Source of the DNA: Pseudodesulfovibrio senegalensis
GTDB taxonomy: Bacteria; Desulfobacterota; Desulfovibrionia; Desulfovibrionales; Desulfovibrionaceae
Direction of reading: 5' to 3'
NCBI RefSeq assembly: GCF_008830225.1
Contig: NZ_WAIE01000001.1
Span: 930,001-994,000, forward strand
Length of the DNA: 64,000 bases
Shown here: positions 9,556 to 18,498 of the stretch, one piece after another
Layout: each line of letters begins with the position of its first letter
Numbering within the stretch: position 1 is the first letter of the stretch
Translations under genes and position numbers: made by a program
Notes under the pieces: generated by a model
The model's input: the letters and a program-made list of their open reading frames with translations, nothing else
The model's database searches: none
What the model was told of the DNA's origin: nothing

Positions 9556-11922
9556 ATGAAAGAATTCTGGCATGTTATCCTTGCCTCTCCACCGTACCAG
9601 AGCCTGACGTACGGTCTTCCTGATTATTTCCCGGATCCGCTGCCGGGTATGCGTGTTCTCGTGCCTTTGGGGCGTGGACACAGGGTGGGTATTGTTTCCG
9701 GTGCGGCTAGCGCTGCCCCCGCAGGAGTCAGGGTCAAGCCCATGCTCTGGCCTTTGGAGCACAAGCCGGTCCTGGACGACCATTATATGAGCCTGGTGCG
9801 CACATTGGCCGCACGGAACATGGAGCCGGAAGGGCGCGTGCTGGAGAATCTGTTGCCCCACGGCATGCGAAAGGCGTCGGTTTCCTTACATGTGGAGCGG
9901 GATTCGGCCAGCAGCCCGTTTCCGGCCACACTCAAGCCACCTGCGCTTGCCGCAATGGATGAAAGCGCACGACAGCAGCTCATGGATTTGTGGCATAGCG
10001 GAAAAATGCGTGCCCGTTTCAATATAAAGAAAGACGAGCAGGAACGTTTCGTTCGTCTGTTGGTTGATCCTCCGTGGCCTGTGCGCCCCAATGCGCGGCG
10101 GCAGATAAATTTGCTGGAACATCTTTTCGACAAAGGACCGCAGAGCCTGCATGCGCTCAAATATTCCTTGGGGAATTGGGCCGCGGACACTGCCTTGCGA
10201 TTGGAAACGGCCGGTTTGCTGAACGTTGGTGCGTTGACATCGGACATGATCGATCTCGTGGATTCGGTGCAGTGCGAAGCGGAAGCCCCGGATTTTACTC
10301 ATGAGCTGACCCGGGAACAGCAAGGTGCTTTTGAAACCCTGAGCACCGCGCTTAACACCGGTCAGGCTGCCACGCATCTGGTGCATGGCGTTACAGGGAG
10401 TGGTAAAACATACCTTTACCTGAGGCTTGCCGCACAATGCCTCGAAGCTGGCCGTTCAGTCATGTTGCTGGCCCCGGAAGTTGCTCTGGCGTGCCAGTTG
10501 GCAAAAGCTGCCGCGGCTGCGTTTCCCGGCAGAAAAATTTATTTTCATCATGGATACCAGAGTCCTCGCAAACGTGAATCCACGTTCATGGAACTGGCTG
10601 ATTCGGATCAGGCTGCTGTTGTGGTGGGAACGCGTTCCAGTCTTTTTTTGCCTGTTCGCAACGTGGGGCTTGTTGTTTTGGACGAAGAGCACGACGAATC
10701 CTACAAACAGGAAGAGCGTATGCCCTACCAAGCCAAGGAAGTGGCTTGGTTTCGCGCCCGTTTGTGGGGCGCACTCATGATTCTGGGGTCTGCAACCCCT
10801 GACGTGAAAACCTACCATGCAGCCAAGCAGGGCGGCGTGCCGGTTTCCGTGCTGCGGGACCGTATCGGCACGAGTGTCCTGCCCGAGGTCTCTCTGGTTG
10901 CCATGGACGGCAAAAAGGATCGGGAACAGCCGTTTGCGCCTCAGACCGTGCAGGCCTTGCAACGGGTTGTCGAGGCGGGGGAACAGGCCATTGTCATGCT
11001 TAACCGCAGAGGCTACGCGCCACTGATGTATTGCGTTGACTGCGCCCAGGTGGTGCGTTGCCCCGATTGTGAGGTCGGCATGACGTTTCACAAGGGACGC
11101 GAGCGAGTGGTTTGTCATTACTGCGGCCGTCATCAGTCATATCCACTGCTGTGCTCCAAGTGTGGCGGCGGGAATTTTATTCCCATGGGCGAAGGCACCG
11201 AGCGTCTTGAGGAGCAACTTGAGGCCATGCTTCCCGATGGAACGGGGATTTTGCGTCTGGACAGGGATTCCACACGCAGACAGGAACGGATGGAAGAAAT
11301 TCTGGATGAGTTCGGTCGGGGCGAGGCCCAGATTCTGGTCGGAACGCAGATGCTTTCCAAGGGACATCATTTCCCCGGGGTGACACTGGTTGTGGTGACG
11401 GATGGCGATCTGGGCTTGAATCTACCGGATTATCGGGCCTCGGAGCGTACTTTTCAGTTGCTTGTCCAGGTGGCTGGGCGTGCCGGCAGAGGCACACGTT
11501 CCGGAAAGGTGCTCATTCAGACACGCAACCCCGGTCACCCCATCTGGCAGGAAGTTCTTGCTGCCGACTATGAAGGCTTTTTTGCGCGGGAAATTGAAAA
11601 ACGTCGTTCCTTTGGTTATCCGCCGTTCAGCAAACTGGGCCTGATTCGCATGAGCTTTCCTGCGGACTGGGAACAGGGTGCGCGAACGGTTATGGAATTT
11701 TCAGCTCATTTGCGGACTCTGGCCGCCCGTCTGGATGTTGTGGTCCTGGGACCGGCCCCTGCACCCCTCGCCATGTTGCGGGGACGCCGACGTTTTAATT
11801 GTTTGCTCAAGGCTGGGGACTGGCCTGCTGTCCGCCAGTTGTTTGCCGCATTGCGGGATGCCAATCCTGCCACGGCCAAGATACGCATGAGTCTGGACCT
11901 TGATCCCGTGAGCATGTTGTAG
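9556..11922 (+). CDS. priA: primosomal protein N' (replication restart helicase)
   Basis: PriA recognises stalled replication forks and reloads the replisome. The 788-residue protein has an N-terminal 3'-end-binding region, Walker A GVTGSGKTYLY near residue 278, the DEEH box (LDEEHDESYK near 375), and a zinc region with four Cys pairs (CVDC, CPDC, CHYC, CSKC) followed by helicase motifs V and VI including QVAGRAGRG. Length and order are normal. The ATG at 9556 lies three bases after the previous stop. Confidence 0.97.
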   Translation: MKEFWHVILASPPYQSLTYGLPDYFPDPLPGMRVLVPLGRGHRVGIVSGAASAAPAGVRVKPMLWPLEHKPVLDDHYMSLVRTLAARNMEPEGRVLENLLPHGMRKASVSLHVERDSASSPFPATLKPPALAAMDESARQQLMDLWHSGKMRARFNIKKDEQERFVRLLVDPPWPVRPNARRQINLLEHLFDKGPQSLHALKYSLGNWAADTALRLETAGLLNVGALTSDMIDLVDSVQCEAEAPDFTHELTREQQGAFETLSTALNTGQAATHLVHGVTGSGKTYLYLRLAAQCLEAGRSVMLLAPEVALACQLAKAAAAAFPGRKIYFHHGYQSPRKRESTFMELADSDQAAVVVGTRSSLFLPVRNVGLVVLDEEHDESYKQEERMPYQAKEVAWFRARLWGALMILGSATPDVKTYHAAKQGGVPVSVLRDRIGTSVLPEVSLVAMDGKKDREQPFAPQTVQALQRVVEAGEQAIVMLNRRGYAPLMYCVDCAQVVRCPDCEVGMTFHKGRERVVCHYCGRHQSYPLLCSKCGGGNFIPMGEGTERLEEQLEAMLPDGTGILRLDRDSTRRQERMEEILDEFGRGEAQILVGTQMLSKGHHFPGVTLVVVTDGDLGLNLPDYRASERTFQLLVQVAGRAGRGTRSGKVLIQTRNPGHPIWQEVLAADYEGFFAREIEKRRSFGYPPFSKLGLIRMSFPADWEQGARTVMEFSAHLRTLAARLDVVVLGPAPAPLAMLRGRRRFNCLLKAGDWPAVRQLFAALRDANPATAKIRMSLDLDPVSML

Positions 11923-12019
11923 CATGGTTTGCGGCGTTCATGCGGTGTGCACAATCTCGACACCGGAATGATTGAAAGCTACAGTTTCATTTAAATCTGT
12001 AAACAACGGATCACACGAT

Positions 12020-12520
12020 ATGAAACGATTACTTTTACTCGTGACCCTGACAGGCCTGTTGTGCATGGCCGTGACTCCCGCCTTTGCCCGGGTGGGATTC
12101 ATCAACCCGCAGCGGGTGGTCAATGAGTCCAAGATAGGACGCACGGCTCAGGAAGATCTGGCCCGTCTCGGTCGGATCAAGGATAAGCGCATCAATATCA
12201 GTGCCGAACGAATCAAGTCCATGCGCGCCGAGGTTGACAAGGGCATGCTTTCCGTTTCGCAGCAGAAAGTGCGTGAGGATGACATTGAAGCGGCTCTGGC
12301 GCGTCACAAGCTGCTTATTGAGCAGAGCAACCGTTCCATTCGGGATCAGGAAAATCAGTTGATTCAGTTCATCATGAGAAAGGCAGATAAAATATTGCGC
12401 CGGATTGCCGCCGGTGGCGGATTTACCTTGGTGTTGACCGACCCCGAGGCCATCGGGTTCATCGCTCCGGAAGTGGACCTGACGGACAGGGTTATCGAGG
12501 CCCTGAACAATGAAATGTAG
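12020..12520 (+). CDS. OmpH/Skp-family periplasmic chaperone
   Basis: This 166-residue protein has a signal peptide (about residues 1-23, ending in PAFA), then VGFINPQRVVNES typical of the OmpH/Skp start, and a long charged helical region likely to form the coiled-coil tentacles. Skp-like proteins hold unfolded outer-membrane proteins in the periplasm. ATG 12020 is preferred to the longer frame from 11972 because it begins directly with the signal peptide MKRLLLLVTLTG. It overlaps nothing, and the SH3 gene follows by 10 bases. Confidence 0.85.
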   Translation: MKRLLLLVTLTGLLCMAVTPAFARVGFINPQRVVNESKIGRTAQEDLARLGRIKDKRINISAERIKSMRAEVDKGMLSVSQQKVREDDIEAALARHKLLIEQSNRSIRDQENQLIQFIMRKADKILRRIAAGGGFTLVLTDPEAIGFIAPEVDLTDRVIEALNNEM

Positions 12521-12530
12521 GGGGGCGGTC

Positions 12531-13892
12531 ATGCGACGTGCAGTTATCCTGACCTTATGGATGGTTTTGTTGTGTGCTGCGGCGGCCAGTGCCGCCGAAT
12601 TTGGTGAGATTCGTTATCCGGACAGAACGTTGAATCTTCGCGTGGAACGCTCGCCCAAGGCCGAGTGGGTGGGAATTCTTCAGGCTGGCCAACCTGTTCG
12701 CGTGGCCTACCTGAAAGACGGCTGGGTTGCTGTTTTCGAACCCTATATGAAGACGCGGGATTCGGTTAAGGTGGCCGGGTATGCCAATGTGAAATACCTC
12801 AATAAAAAACGCAGCAAGGTTGAAGAGAAGTCCTGGGGGGCCGTGATGCATCCGCGCACAGCTGTCAACATCCGCTCCAAACGGAATGCCAGATCCTCGA
12901 AAATGGGGAAACTTGTTCCGGGGACCAACGTCCGGGTGGATTTTCCCGAGGACGGATGGGTGGCCGTGCTGGAAGACCGCGCGACCATTCGCAGCAAGCT
13001 CAATGTCCGTGGGTTCGTCAAGTCGACGTATCTTCTGCCCGGGCCCGTAGCAGGTACCGCTCGTAAACCGGCTTCCAGTCCCGAGGCTGTGCAGACAACA
13101 CCACCAGCCACAGGCGAAGGGCAGGTTCGCGGTTCCGTTGCTCCTGCACCGAAAACCCAAAAAGCCGAGAAGGCTGAGGAACATGCCGTTTCCGACACGC
13201 AAGATCGTGAGGCCAAGGCACAGACTCCGGTCAAGCCGTGGGGAACGGTGATTACGGCGAAGCACAAGGTTCGCATTCGTAAGGAACGATCAATGACTTC
13301 GCATTTTGTGAAAACCGTTGCCGCGGGCGAACGGATAAAGATCGACTTTCCGAAAAATGGCTGGTTTGCCGTTTTCGAGCCCGATGCAACGGTCCGTTCG
13401 GAACAGCGGGCTTTGGGATATGTTTTGGCCGAGCATTTGAAAAAAGGCGAGCCTGTTACCGTGACACCCCGGCCTGAGTCCCTCGGGAACGAGGGGGCTA
13501 AAGAGGCGCGGCCTGCCAAGCCGATCATTATCAAGCCCGATCCTCTGGCTGCTAGTGCGCGGCCTGCGCCCAAAGGGGACAAATATCTGCATGGCGTCCA
13601 CTACAAACTGCTGGAAAAGGCTGAAACCTCCCGTAATGGAGTGGATGTTGTGGACATGAAGATTTTTGTGGACGTCAAGCAATTACCCAAGGCGACCATC
13701 ATGGAGGATTTCGCCAAAAGTCTTTGGAAAGAACATCGCAGAAGCAACAAGCTTCTGGTCATTCATATATTTCTGCCGGAAATGGATCTGGATGACATCT
13801 CTTTTATCGAGGCGGTGTATTCGCATGACGAGCCCCTTGAATTCTGGGCGAGGCGAACCGCTCTTTACGGAACGCGGTTCATGGATCAATGA
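12531..13892 (+). CDS. periplasmic SH3-repeat protein, function unknown
   Basis: This 453-residue protein has a signal peptide (cleavage near ASAAEF, residue 23) and three related SH3-like segments of about 65 residues near residues 25-90, 105-165 and 240-300. Each has a core such as VRVDFPEDGWVAVLE or IKIDFPKNGWFAVFE. A Pro/Ala/Thr-rich linker separates the second and third. Bacterial SH3 domains usually bind cell-wall peptide, and the neighbouring Skp-like gene supports an envelope role. The last 100 residues (KYLHGVHYKLLEKAE onward) form a separate domain I do not recognise. ATG 12531 has a G-rich ribosome site. Confidence 0.75.
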   Translation: MRRAVILTLWMVLLCAAAASAAEFGEIRYPDRTLNLRVERSPKAEWVGILQAGQPVRVAYLKDGWVAVFEPYMKTRDSVKVAGYANVKYLNKKRSKVEEKSWGAVMHPRTAVNIRSKRNARSSKMGKLVPGTNVRVDFPEDGWVAVLEDRATIRSKLNVRGFVKSTYLLPGPVAGTARKPASSPEAVQTTPPATGEGQVRGSVAPAPKTQKAEKAEEHAVSDTQDREAKAQTPVKPWGTVITAKHKVRIRKERSMTSHFVKTVAAGERIKIDFPKNGWFAVFEPDATVRSEQRALGYVLAEHLKKGEPVTVTPRPESLGNEGAKEARPAKPIIIKPDPLAASARPAPKGDKYLHGVHYKLLEKAETSRNGVDVVDMKIFVDVKQLPKATIMEDFAKSLWKEHRRSNKLLVIHIFLPEMDLDDISFIEAVYSHDEPLEFWARRTALYGTRFMDQ

Positions 13893-13946
13893 TGACGGTG
13901 TCCGGGATTTAGCCGTTCATACAGTTTTCGGATTTGGTTTTGCATA

Positions 13947-13978
13947 AAAAAAGCGCGGCCTCACGGGCCGCGCTTTTC
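13947..13978. terminator. bidirectional Rho-independent terminator
   Basis: A 10-bp GC-rich stem (13951-13960 with 13966-13975, five-base loop) is flanked by A on the left and T on the right. It can end both the plus-strand SH3 gene (stop 13892) and the minus-strand zinc-ribbon gene (stop at 13987). Confidence 0.88.
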
Positions 13979-13986
13979 ATTTTTCG

Positions 13987-14406
13987 CTATCCGAGTTCAT
14001 GACCCAGAACAAGAGGGAATTGGGGGGAAACTCGTTTCCGTTCGGCGTGTGTTTCTTTTTTCGTGGTCATGAACAGGCTTTTGCAACTTTGGCATTCCCA
14101 GTGTTTTCCGTGGGGCTGCAAATGGATAAGCAATCCTTCCCGATCATAACATAACTGGCAGAACGGTCCTTTTCGTTCATTGCCGTCTTCAAGCCAGTAC
14201 TTCTGACCATCGTAGGCAACGTTCTGTGCCAGATCCAGCACATCGGCAACTTCCGTTAATTGTCTTTTGAGTGTGCTGTTTTCATCGCAAAGGGCGATAT
14301 ACTCGTCCTGGAGGGCCTTGAGAAGTAGTGTGCCTTCCTCAATGCGTCCTTCCCTGAAAAGAACCTGAACACGTTTGAACCCGGTGGCTTGAGTGACATC
14401 TGCCAT
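13987..14406 (-). CDS. small coiled-coil/zinc-ribbon protein, function unknown
   Basis: The 139-residue protein has an N-terminal helical region with heptad character (LLLKALQDEYIALCDENST), then two Cys pairs, CQLC near residue 84 and CQSC near residue 106, spaced like a zinc ribbon. The rest is basic. I do not recognise a named family. It is divergent from the tetR gene (160 bases apart) and ends at a shared terminator. The zinc ribbon suggests nucleic-acid or protein binding, but nothing more specific can be said. Confidence 0.72.
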   Translation of the reverse strand: MADVTQATGFKRVQVLFREGRIEEGTLLLKALQDEYIALCDENSTLKRQLTEVADVLDLAQNVAYDGQKYWLEDGNERKGPFCQLCYDREGLLIHLQPHGKHWECQSCKSLFMTTKKETHAERKRVSPQFPLVLGHELG

Positions 14407-14535
14407 GTTTCAATTCCTGTTGCGGTTGGTTATCGTCTACCGTATCGGCGCCATGTACCAATATCTTTAGGGTCTGCGAGGCTATACTGGAATAGTGACG
14501 CTGTAGAAGGGGGTTTGACTTTAGTCTTTTTTATA

Positions 14536-14549
14536 AGTAAACGTTTACT
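14536..14549. promoter_or_regulatory. palindromic operator, TetR promoter
   Basis: This perfect 14-bp palindrome AGTAAACGTTTACT lies 17 bases before the tetR start codon. A good -35 hexamer TTGACT is at 14515-14520, and the palindrome covers the expected -10 position. A second palindrome with the same half-site GTAAA lies upstream of the next gene. A self-repressing TetR operator is the simplest reading. Confidence 0.75.
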
Positions 14550-14566
14550 AAACGAGGGGGGGCGAC

Positions 14567-15175
14567 ATGACCAAATCAAAGCGTATGAGCGCGGAGGAGC
14601 GACGTTCGCAAATACTTGACGTGGCGTTGGATGTTTTTGCCAAAAGAGGCTTCAGCGGTGCGCGGACGCGCGAGGTTGCGGATCTGGCAGGGATCAGCGA
14701 AACCCTGATATATCGTCATTTCAAGACCAAGGCCGATTTGTATGACGCGGCATTGCATCATCTGTTCGGGGGGCACCCCATGCGCTTGGAGTTGCAGGAC
14801 CCCATGCAGCGTAGAGATGACGAGGGAGTTTTTTTTCAGCTGGCATTGCACATGCTCTCGCATACCGCGTATGATCCCCGCATTGTTCGCCTGCACCTTT
14901 TTCAGCTGTTGGACGACCGCGTTCAGCCTGTAGAGGAAAGGCATGGTAAGGATAATACGTTGGTTATGCTTACCTCGTATGTGGCAGAGCGCATTGAAGA
15001 TGGAGCGTTTGCGGGCGAGGACCCCGAATGTATGGCGCGTCTTTTTCATTATATGGTCTACATGGCGGTTACGGATATTCAGATGGGGTTATTGGGCGGT
15101 CCCTATTCGGTGGACCCTGAGCGTATGGCCCGGACAATGACCCGGACCTTTTTGAACGGTTTGCGCAGCAGGTAA
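14567..15175 (+). CDS. TetR/AcrR-family transcriptional regulator
   Basis: This 202-residue protein has the TetR helix-turn-helix at about residues 25-58 (GARTREVADLAGISETLIYRHF, read in parts) and a C-terminal ligand-binding region with no diagnostic motif. The palindrome just upstream and the related one at 15197-15208 suggest it represses itself and the following methyltransferase gene. The ATG at 14567 has a purine-rich site GAGGGGGGGCG. The ligand is unknown. Confidence 0.9.
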   Translation: MTKSKRMSAEERRSQILDVALDVFAKRGFSGARTREVADLAGISETLIYRHFKTKADLYDAALHHLFGGHPMRLELQDPMQRRDDEGVFFQLALHMLSHTAYDPRIVRLHLFQLLDDRVQPVEERHGKDNTLVMLTSYVAERIEDGAFAGEDPECMARLFHYMVYMAVTDIQMGLLGGPYSVDPERMARTMTRTFLNGLRSR

Positions 15176-15196
15176 TTTTTTTTGCTGCGATTGTTT

Positions 15197-15208
15197 GTAA
15201 ATATTTAC
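15197..15208. promoter_or_regulatory. second TetR-type palindrome
   Basis: The 12-bp perfect palindrome GTAAATATTTAC lies between tetR and the methyltransferase gene, 18 bases before the latter's ATG. It shares the half-site GTAAA/TTTAC with the palindrome at 14536-14549, differing only in the two pairs at the centre. It is probably bound by the same regulator. Confidence 0.7.
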
Positions 15209-15226
15209 TTATCTGAGGAGGAAGTC

Positions 15227-15786
15227 ATGGCTCATGTTTGCCCGGTCTGGGTTGGTCGGCTTTTGGCAAGCCCGATAAGAAGATTGGTTGAAAATCCTGA
15301 AAAGATGATGCGTCCGTTCGTGCGCGAGGGCATGGTGGTTCTCGAGCCCGGATGCGGTATGGTTTTTTTTCCATACCCATTGCGCGATTGGTCGGTAAAA
15401 ATGGAAGTGTGGTCGTGGTAGACGTGCAGCAGGCAATGCTGGACGGAGTTCGAAAGCGTGCCGAAAAGGCTGGCGTTTCAGGAATAATCGATTGTCGGCT
15501 GGCGGATGGGAATGAACCGTGCCTGGAAGATCTGAAACAGAATGTGGATTTTATACCTGTGATTCACATGTTGCATGAAACTCCTGATCAGCATGAGTTT
15601 CTGTGCACAATGCATAATGCCCTGAAGCCCGGAGGCATCCTGTTGGTGATAGAGCCGGGCGGACATGTTTCTGGTAAGGATTTTGCCGAGGTGCGCAGGA
15701 CGGCGAAGGAAGTCGGTTTTCGTGAAATTGACAAAAGCGGAAAGCTGCGCGCGGTTTTTCAGAAGCCGGAGTCCGTGCGTCATTGA
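15227..15786 (+). pseudogene. SAM-dependent methyltransferase, frameshifted
   Basis: The gene starts at ATG 15227 (GAGGAGG upstream), reads MAHVCPVWVGRLL and reaches the SAM-binding motif I (VLEPGCGM). It then leaves frame at GG followed by eight T at 15361-15370. The following frame continues the protein exactly where expected (GFFSIPIARLVG, then VVVVDVQ) to a stop at 15786. Adding one base at or next to the T run restores about 186 residues. It is broken as written, but the homopolymer means phase variation, transcriptional slippage or a sequencing error cannot be excluded. It lies downstream of a TetR-type palindrome. Confidence 0.82.
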
Positions 15787-15896
15787 TTTTTTTTCAGTTG
15801 TACAGCGCGGGGAGCTATGCTTTTTTCGGGACAACTGAATGACGTTTCAGTTTCGTTGTTGTTTTGTCCTCTCGCCAATGAATGATTTTGCACATG

Positions 15897-15930
15897 AAAA
15901 AAGGACTTGGATTTGTTCCAAGTCCTTGTT
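15897..15930. terminator. terminator downstream of tRNA-fMet
   Basis: A 10-bp perfect stem (15901-15910 with 15918-15927, seven-base loop) has A residues on the left and T residues on the right. It lies about ten bases beyond the 3' end of the minus-strand tRNA gene and can work in both directions. Confidence 0.85.
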
Positions 15931-15938
15931 TTTTCTCG

Positions 15939-16015
<77 letters not shown>

Positions 16016-16102
16016 TCATTGAGAAGGGATATCTATGTGGTTTGCATTCAGGTGTCAACCTCTATTTACAAGTTTTTTAAAATTCCGTATCCCTACCCAC
16101 CT

Positions 16103-16825
16103 ATGACAAACACCAAAAAATTCTCGGTTGTTCTTCCCGTGTTCAATGAGCAGGACAATCTTCAAAAATTGTTTGCTGAGATCCGATGCGCCGCGGATTC
16201 CACAGGATGGGAGTGGGAAGCGGTTTTTGTGGACGATTGCAGTACGGACCAGAGCCTTGACGTGATCCGGACCCTTGCCCGGGACAATCGAGAGGTGCGC
16301 TTTGTGGCGTTTGAAGGGAATCGTGGTCAATCCGTGGCCTTTTGTGCCGGGTTCGACGCGGCCGATTCCGACGTGATCGTTACCATGGACGCTGACCTGC
16401 AGAATGATCCCGGTGATATTCCGGCCATGCTCGCTGCGTTTGGCAACGGTTGCGACATGGTTGTCGGCTGGCGAGCGCGCAGGAAGGATACCTTTTGGAA
16501 GCGCATTGCCTCCAGGATCGGCAATGCCGTACGAAACTGGTTTACGGACGATGGTATCCACGACACCGGGTGTTCCCTGAAGGTCATGCGCCGGGATATG
16601 CTCATGAATCTGCCGAGGTTCAAGAACATGCATCGCTTTTTCCCCATTCTCATGAAGATGCAGGGTGCCACGATCAGCGAGGTTGTGGTCAACCATCGGG
16701 AGCGTCATGCCGGGGTTTCCAAGTACGGCAACTGGCAACGCGCCAAACAGGGTATTTATGACCTTTTCGGGGTGCGCTGGCTCATGACCCGTCAGGTTTC
16801 GTATACAGTGCGCGAAAAGAAGTAG
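16103..16825 (+). CDS. GT2 glycosyltransferase (DPM1/ArnC-like)
   Basis: This 240-residue protein begins FSVVLPVFNEQDNLQKLF and has the GT2 DDCS and MDADLQNDP motifs (the latter near residue 95), typical of enzymes moving sugars to a polyprenyl phosphate. The C-terminal membrane helices of ArnC are absent, so it resembles the short dolichol-phosphate-mannose synthase type. ATG 16103 is chosen because the protein then begins at the family start; no good ribosome site is seen. The next gene encodes a LAB_N membrane protein, a common partner. The sugar is unknown. Confidence 0.85.
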   Translation: MTNTKKFSVVLPVFNEQDNLQKLFAEIRCAADSTGWEWEAVFVDDCSTDQSLDVIRTLARDNREVRFVAFEGNRGQSVAFCAGFDAADSDVIVTMDADLQNDPGDIPAMLAAFGNGCDMVVGWRARRKDTFWKRIASRIGNAVRNWFTDDGIHDTGCSLKVMRRDMLMNLPRFKNMHRFFPILMKMQGATISEVVVNHRERHAGVSKYGNWQRAKQGIYDLFGVRWLMTRQVSYTVREKK

Positions 16826-16831
16826 GGCGCG

Positions 16832-17095
16832 GTGAAAATGGTCCTGCCGCAGTTCTGGTGGCTGCTCCTTATCGCCACCTTGGGCCAGCTTGCGTATTTC
16901 GTTGCATTCTTCATTTTACGCTGGCGTTCGAAAGACGTACAAGAAATGCCGTTGGCCACGCAGGCTTCGCTGTGGATCGGCGGGTTATGTGGCCTTGGGT
17001 ACGGTTTCATGCAGAGTGATTTTCTTTTTGTAGTGGGGCAGGCATGTGTTTTGCTCATAGCCATTCGAATGACAAGGAAGAACGGGGCTGAATGA
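16832..17095 (+). CDS. LAB_N (lipid-A-disaccharide synthase N-terminal domain) membrane protein
   Basis: This 87-residue membrane protein has three hydrophobic segments and the pattern LGQ-YF-W-S-P-GG-GL-Y-GQ-LI-R that marks the LAB_N family, found alone or fused to LpxB. Stand-alone members often sit beside ArnC/ArnT-type glycosyltransferases, as here. GTG 16832 is used, but ATG 16838 is equally possible. Its stop overlaps the next start by four bases. A role in presenting or moving lipid-linked sugar is inferred. Confidence 0.75.
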   Translation: MKMVLPQFWWLLLIATLGQLAYFVAFFILRWRSKDVQEMPLATQASLWIGGLCGLGYGFMQSDFLFVVGQACVLLIAIRMTRKNGAE

Positions 17096-17802
17096 AAAAG
17101 ATCGACGACGTAGGCCGCATTGGCCTCAGGTCCATGCTCAAGGGCATGCTCATGCTCGCCGTGTTTGCTGCGGCCGTTGTTGCTGCGCGCAAGGCAGGAT
17201 TGGACGACATGCTCGGCAATACGCAGTGGTTTACCGATCACGTGCTCGGGCGCGGGCCGCTTTCCGTTTTTATCTTTGTGGGTGTGTGCATGGGCTTTTC
17301 CGCACTCGGACTGCCCAGACAGCTGCTGGCATTTTTGGGCGGATTCGCCTTTGGCATGCTAGGGGGCGCGTTGCTGGCAACCCTGGGCTGCGGCCTTGGA
17401 TGTGCTCTTGCTTCAGGATATGCCCGTTTCTTCGGTAAAAAAGGGATTGTCCGGCGTTTTGGCCCGCGCGTTCAAAAAGTTGATCGTTTCCTGAGCCACC
17501 AGCCGTTTACCATGGCGCTTGCGCTGCGTCTTTTCCCCTTGGGCAGTAATTTCATCACCAATCTGGCGGCAGGGGTAAGCAGCATTCCGCTTCTGCCGTT
17601 CGTGCTTGGCTCATCCATCGGCTATCTGCCGCAGAATTTTATCTTCGCACTGTTTGGGGCGGGCATGAACGCGGAATCCCGTACCGGCGTGATTCTGTCC
17701 GTGGGCATGAGCATCGCGCTTTTCGTGGCCTCAGGACTCGTGGGCATGGCCGCATATCGGCGCTATCGTGCCGAGGCTGCCGGTGTCGTAGACGAAGGAT
17801 GA
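17092..17802 (+). CDS. TVP38/TMEM64 (VTT/DedA-type) membrane protein
   Basis: This 236-residue protein has about five to six membrane segments and VTT-domain features: GLPRQLLAFLGGFAFG near residue 80, a re-entrant loop, and ALRLFPLGSNFITNLAAG near residue 140. DedA/VTT proteins are proposed lipid transporters; some DedA members return undecaprenyl phosphate across the membrane. The ATG overlaps the LAB_N stop by four bases, so the two are co-translated. A convergent PAP2 phosphatase gene begins where it ends. Confidence 0.85.
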   Translation: MKKIDDVGRIGLRSMLKGMLMLAVFAAAVVAARKAGLDDMLGNTQWFTDHVLGRGPLSVFIFVGVCMGFSALGLPRQLLAFLGGFAFGMLGGALLATLGCGLGCALASGYARFFGKKGIVRRFGPRVQKVDRFLSHQPFTMALALRLFPLGSNFITNLAAGVSSIPLLPFVLGSSIGYLPQNFIFALFGAGMNAESRTGVILSVGMSIALFVASGLVGMAAYRRYRAEAAGVVDEG

Positions 17803-18390
17803 CTATCTTTTGCTGTTCGATGGGATGAAGCGCCTGCATGCAAGCCAGACGGCAACGGCGATTACCGCTCCGAACAACCAGCCACCGACCACGTCCGTGG
17901 GGTAGTGCTTGCCCAGATAAACGCGGGAATAGCCTACCACCAGCGGGAGCAGCAAGGGCCATTTTTTCAGAGCGGGCCAGAACAGCATGCTCAGCACGGC
18001 CAGACACATGGTGTTGGCACCATGCGCCGAAGGATACGAGGTGCCGTTTTCCTTGGTCTGCTCAAAGTCGGCTGGCCGACGTTCCCATTGGCCGTCTTCC
18101 ACAAAATATGTGTTGGGCAGGGCGTTGAGCGGCCTGACCCGATGGATGGATTTCTTGATCACATTGGTGCCCAGGTCGGTCATGCCCACGGCGAGCAGCA
18201 GCACGGGAATCAGCAACAGGCTGCGGGAACCGTATTTGCGCCATACCCATGCAGCCAGTGGTATCAACAGAACATAAAAGAGCGCGTGGCTGGAAAAAAT
18301 AGGCATGAGCGTGTCCAGCAGGGGGGCTCTCATGTGCTGGTTGATGGTTTCCTGTATTGTTGCGTCCAGGGCCGGTGTTTTGAAAAACAT
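17803..18390 (-). CDS. PAP2-family phosphatase
   Basis: This integral membrane phosphatase has 195 residues and about five membrane segments. It carries the three PAP2 motifs: KKSIHRVRP, PSAH (usually PSGH) and SRVYLGKHYPTDV. Family members dephosphorylate undecaprenyl pyrophosphate, phosphatidylglycerophosphate or similar lipids. ATG 18390 is chosen because GGAGA lies just upstream; a longer frame from 18441 would add 17 hydrophilic residues. It is convergent with the VTT gene, with no spacer and no terminator between. Confidence 0.88.
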   Translation of the reverse strand: MFFKTPALDATIQETINQHMRAPLLDTLMPIFSSHALFYVLLIPLAAWVWRKYGSRSLLLIPVLLLAVGMTDLGTNVIKKSIHRVRPLNALPNTYFVEDGQWERRPADFEQTKENGTSYPSAHGANTMCLAVLSMLFWPALKKWPLLLPLVVGYSRVYLGKHYPTDVVGGWLFGAVIAVAVWLACRRFIPSNSKR

Positions 18391-18498
18391 GCTGTCTCCG
18401 TATTTTTCCGAATTTGTAGCGGGCTTTGGCTTCGGGAGCAATAACGCACTTCTTGATTAAGTTCGAAAAATGATTACAAATGGTTGGCGGAGTTTTTA

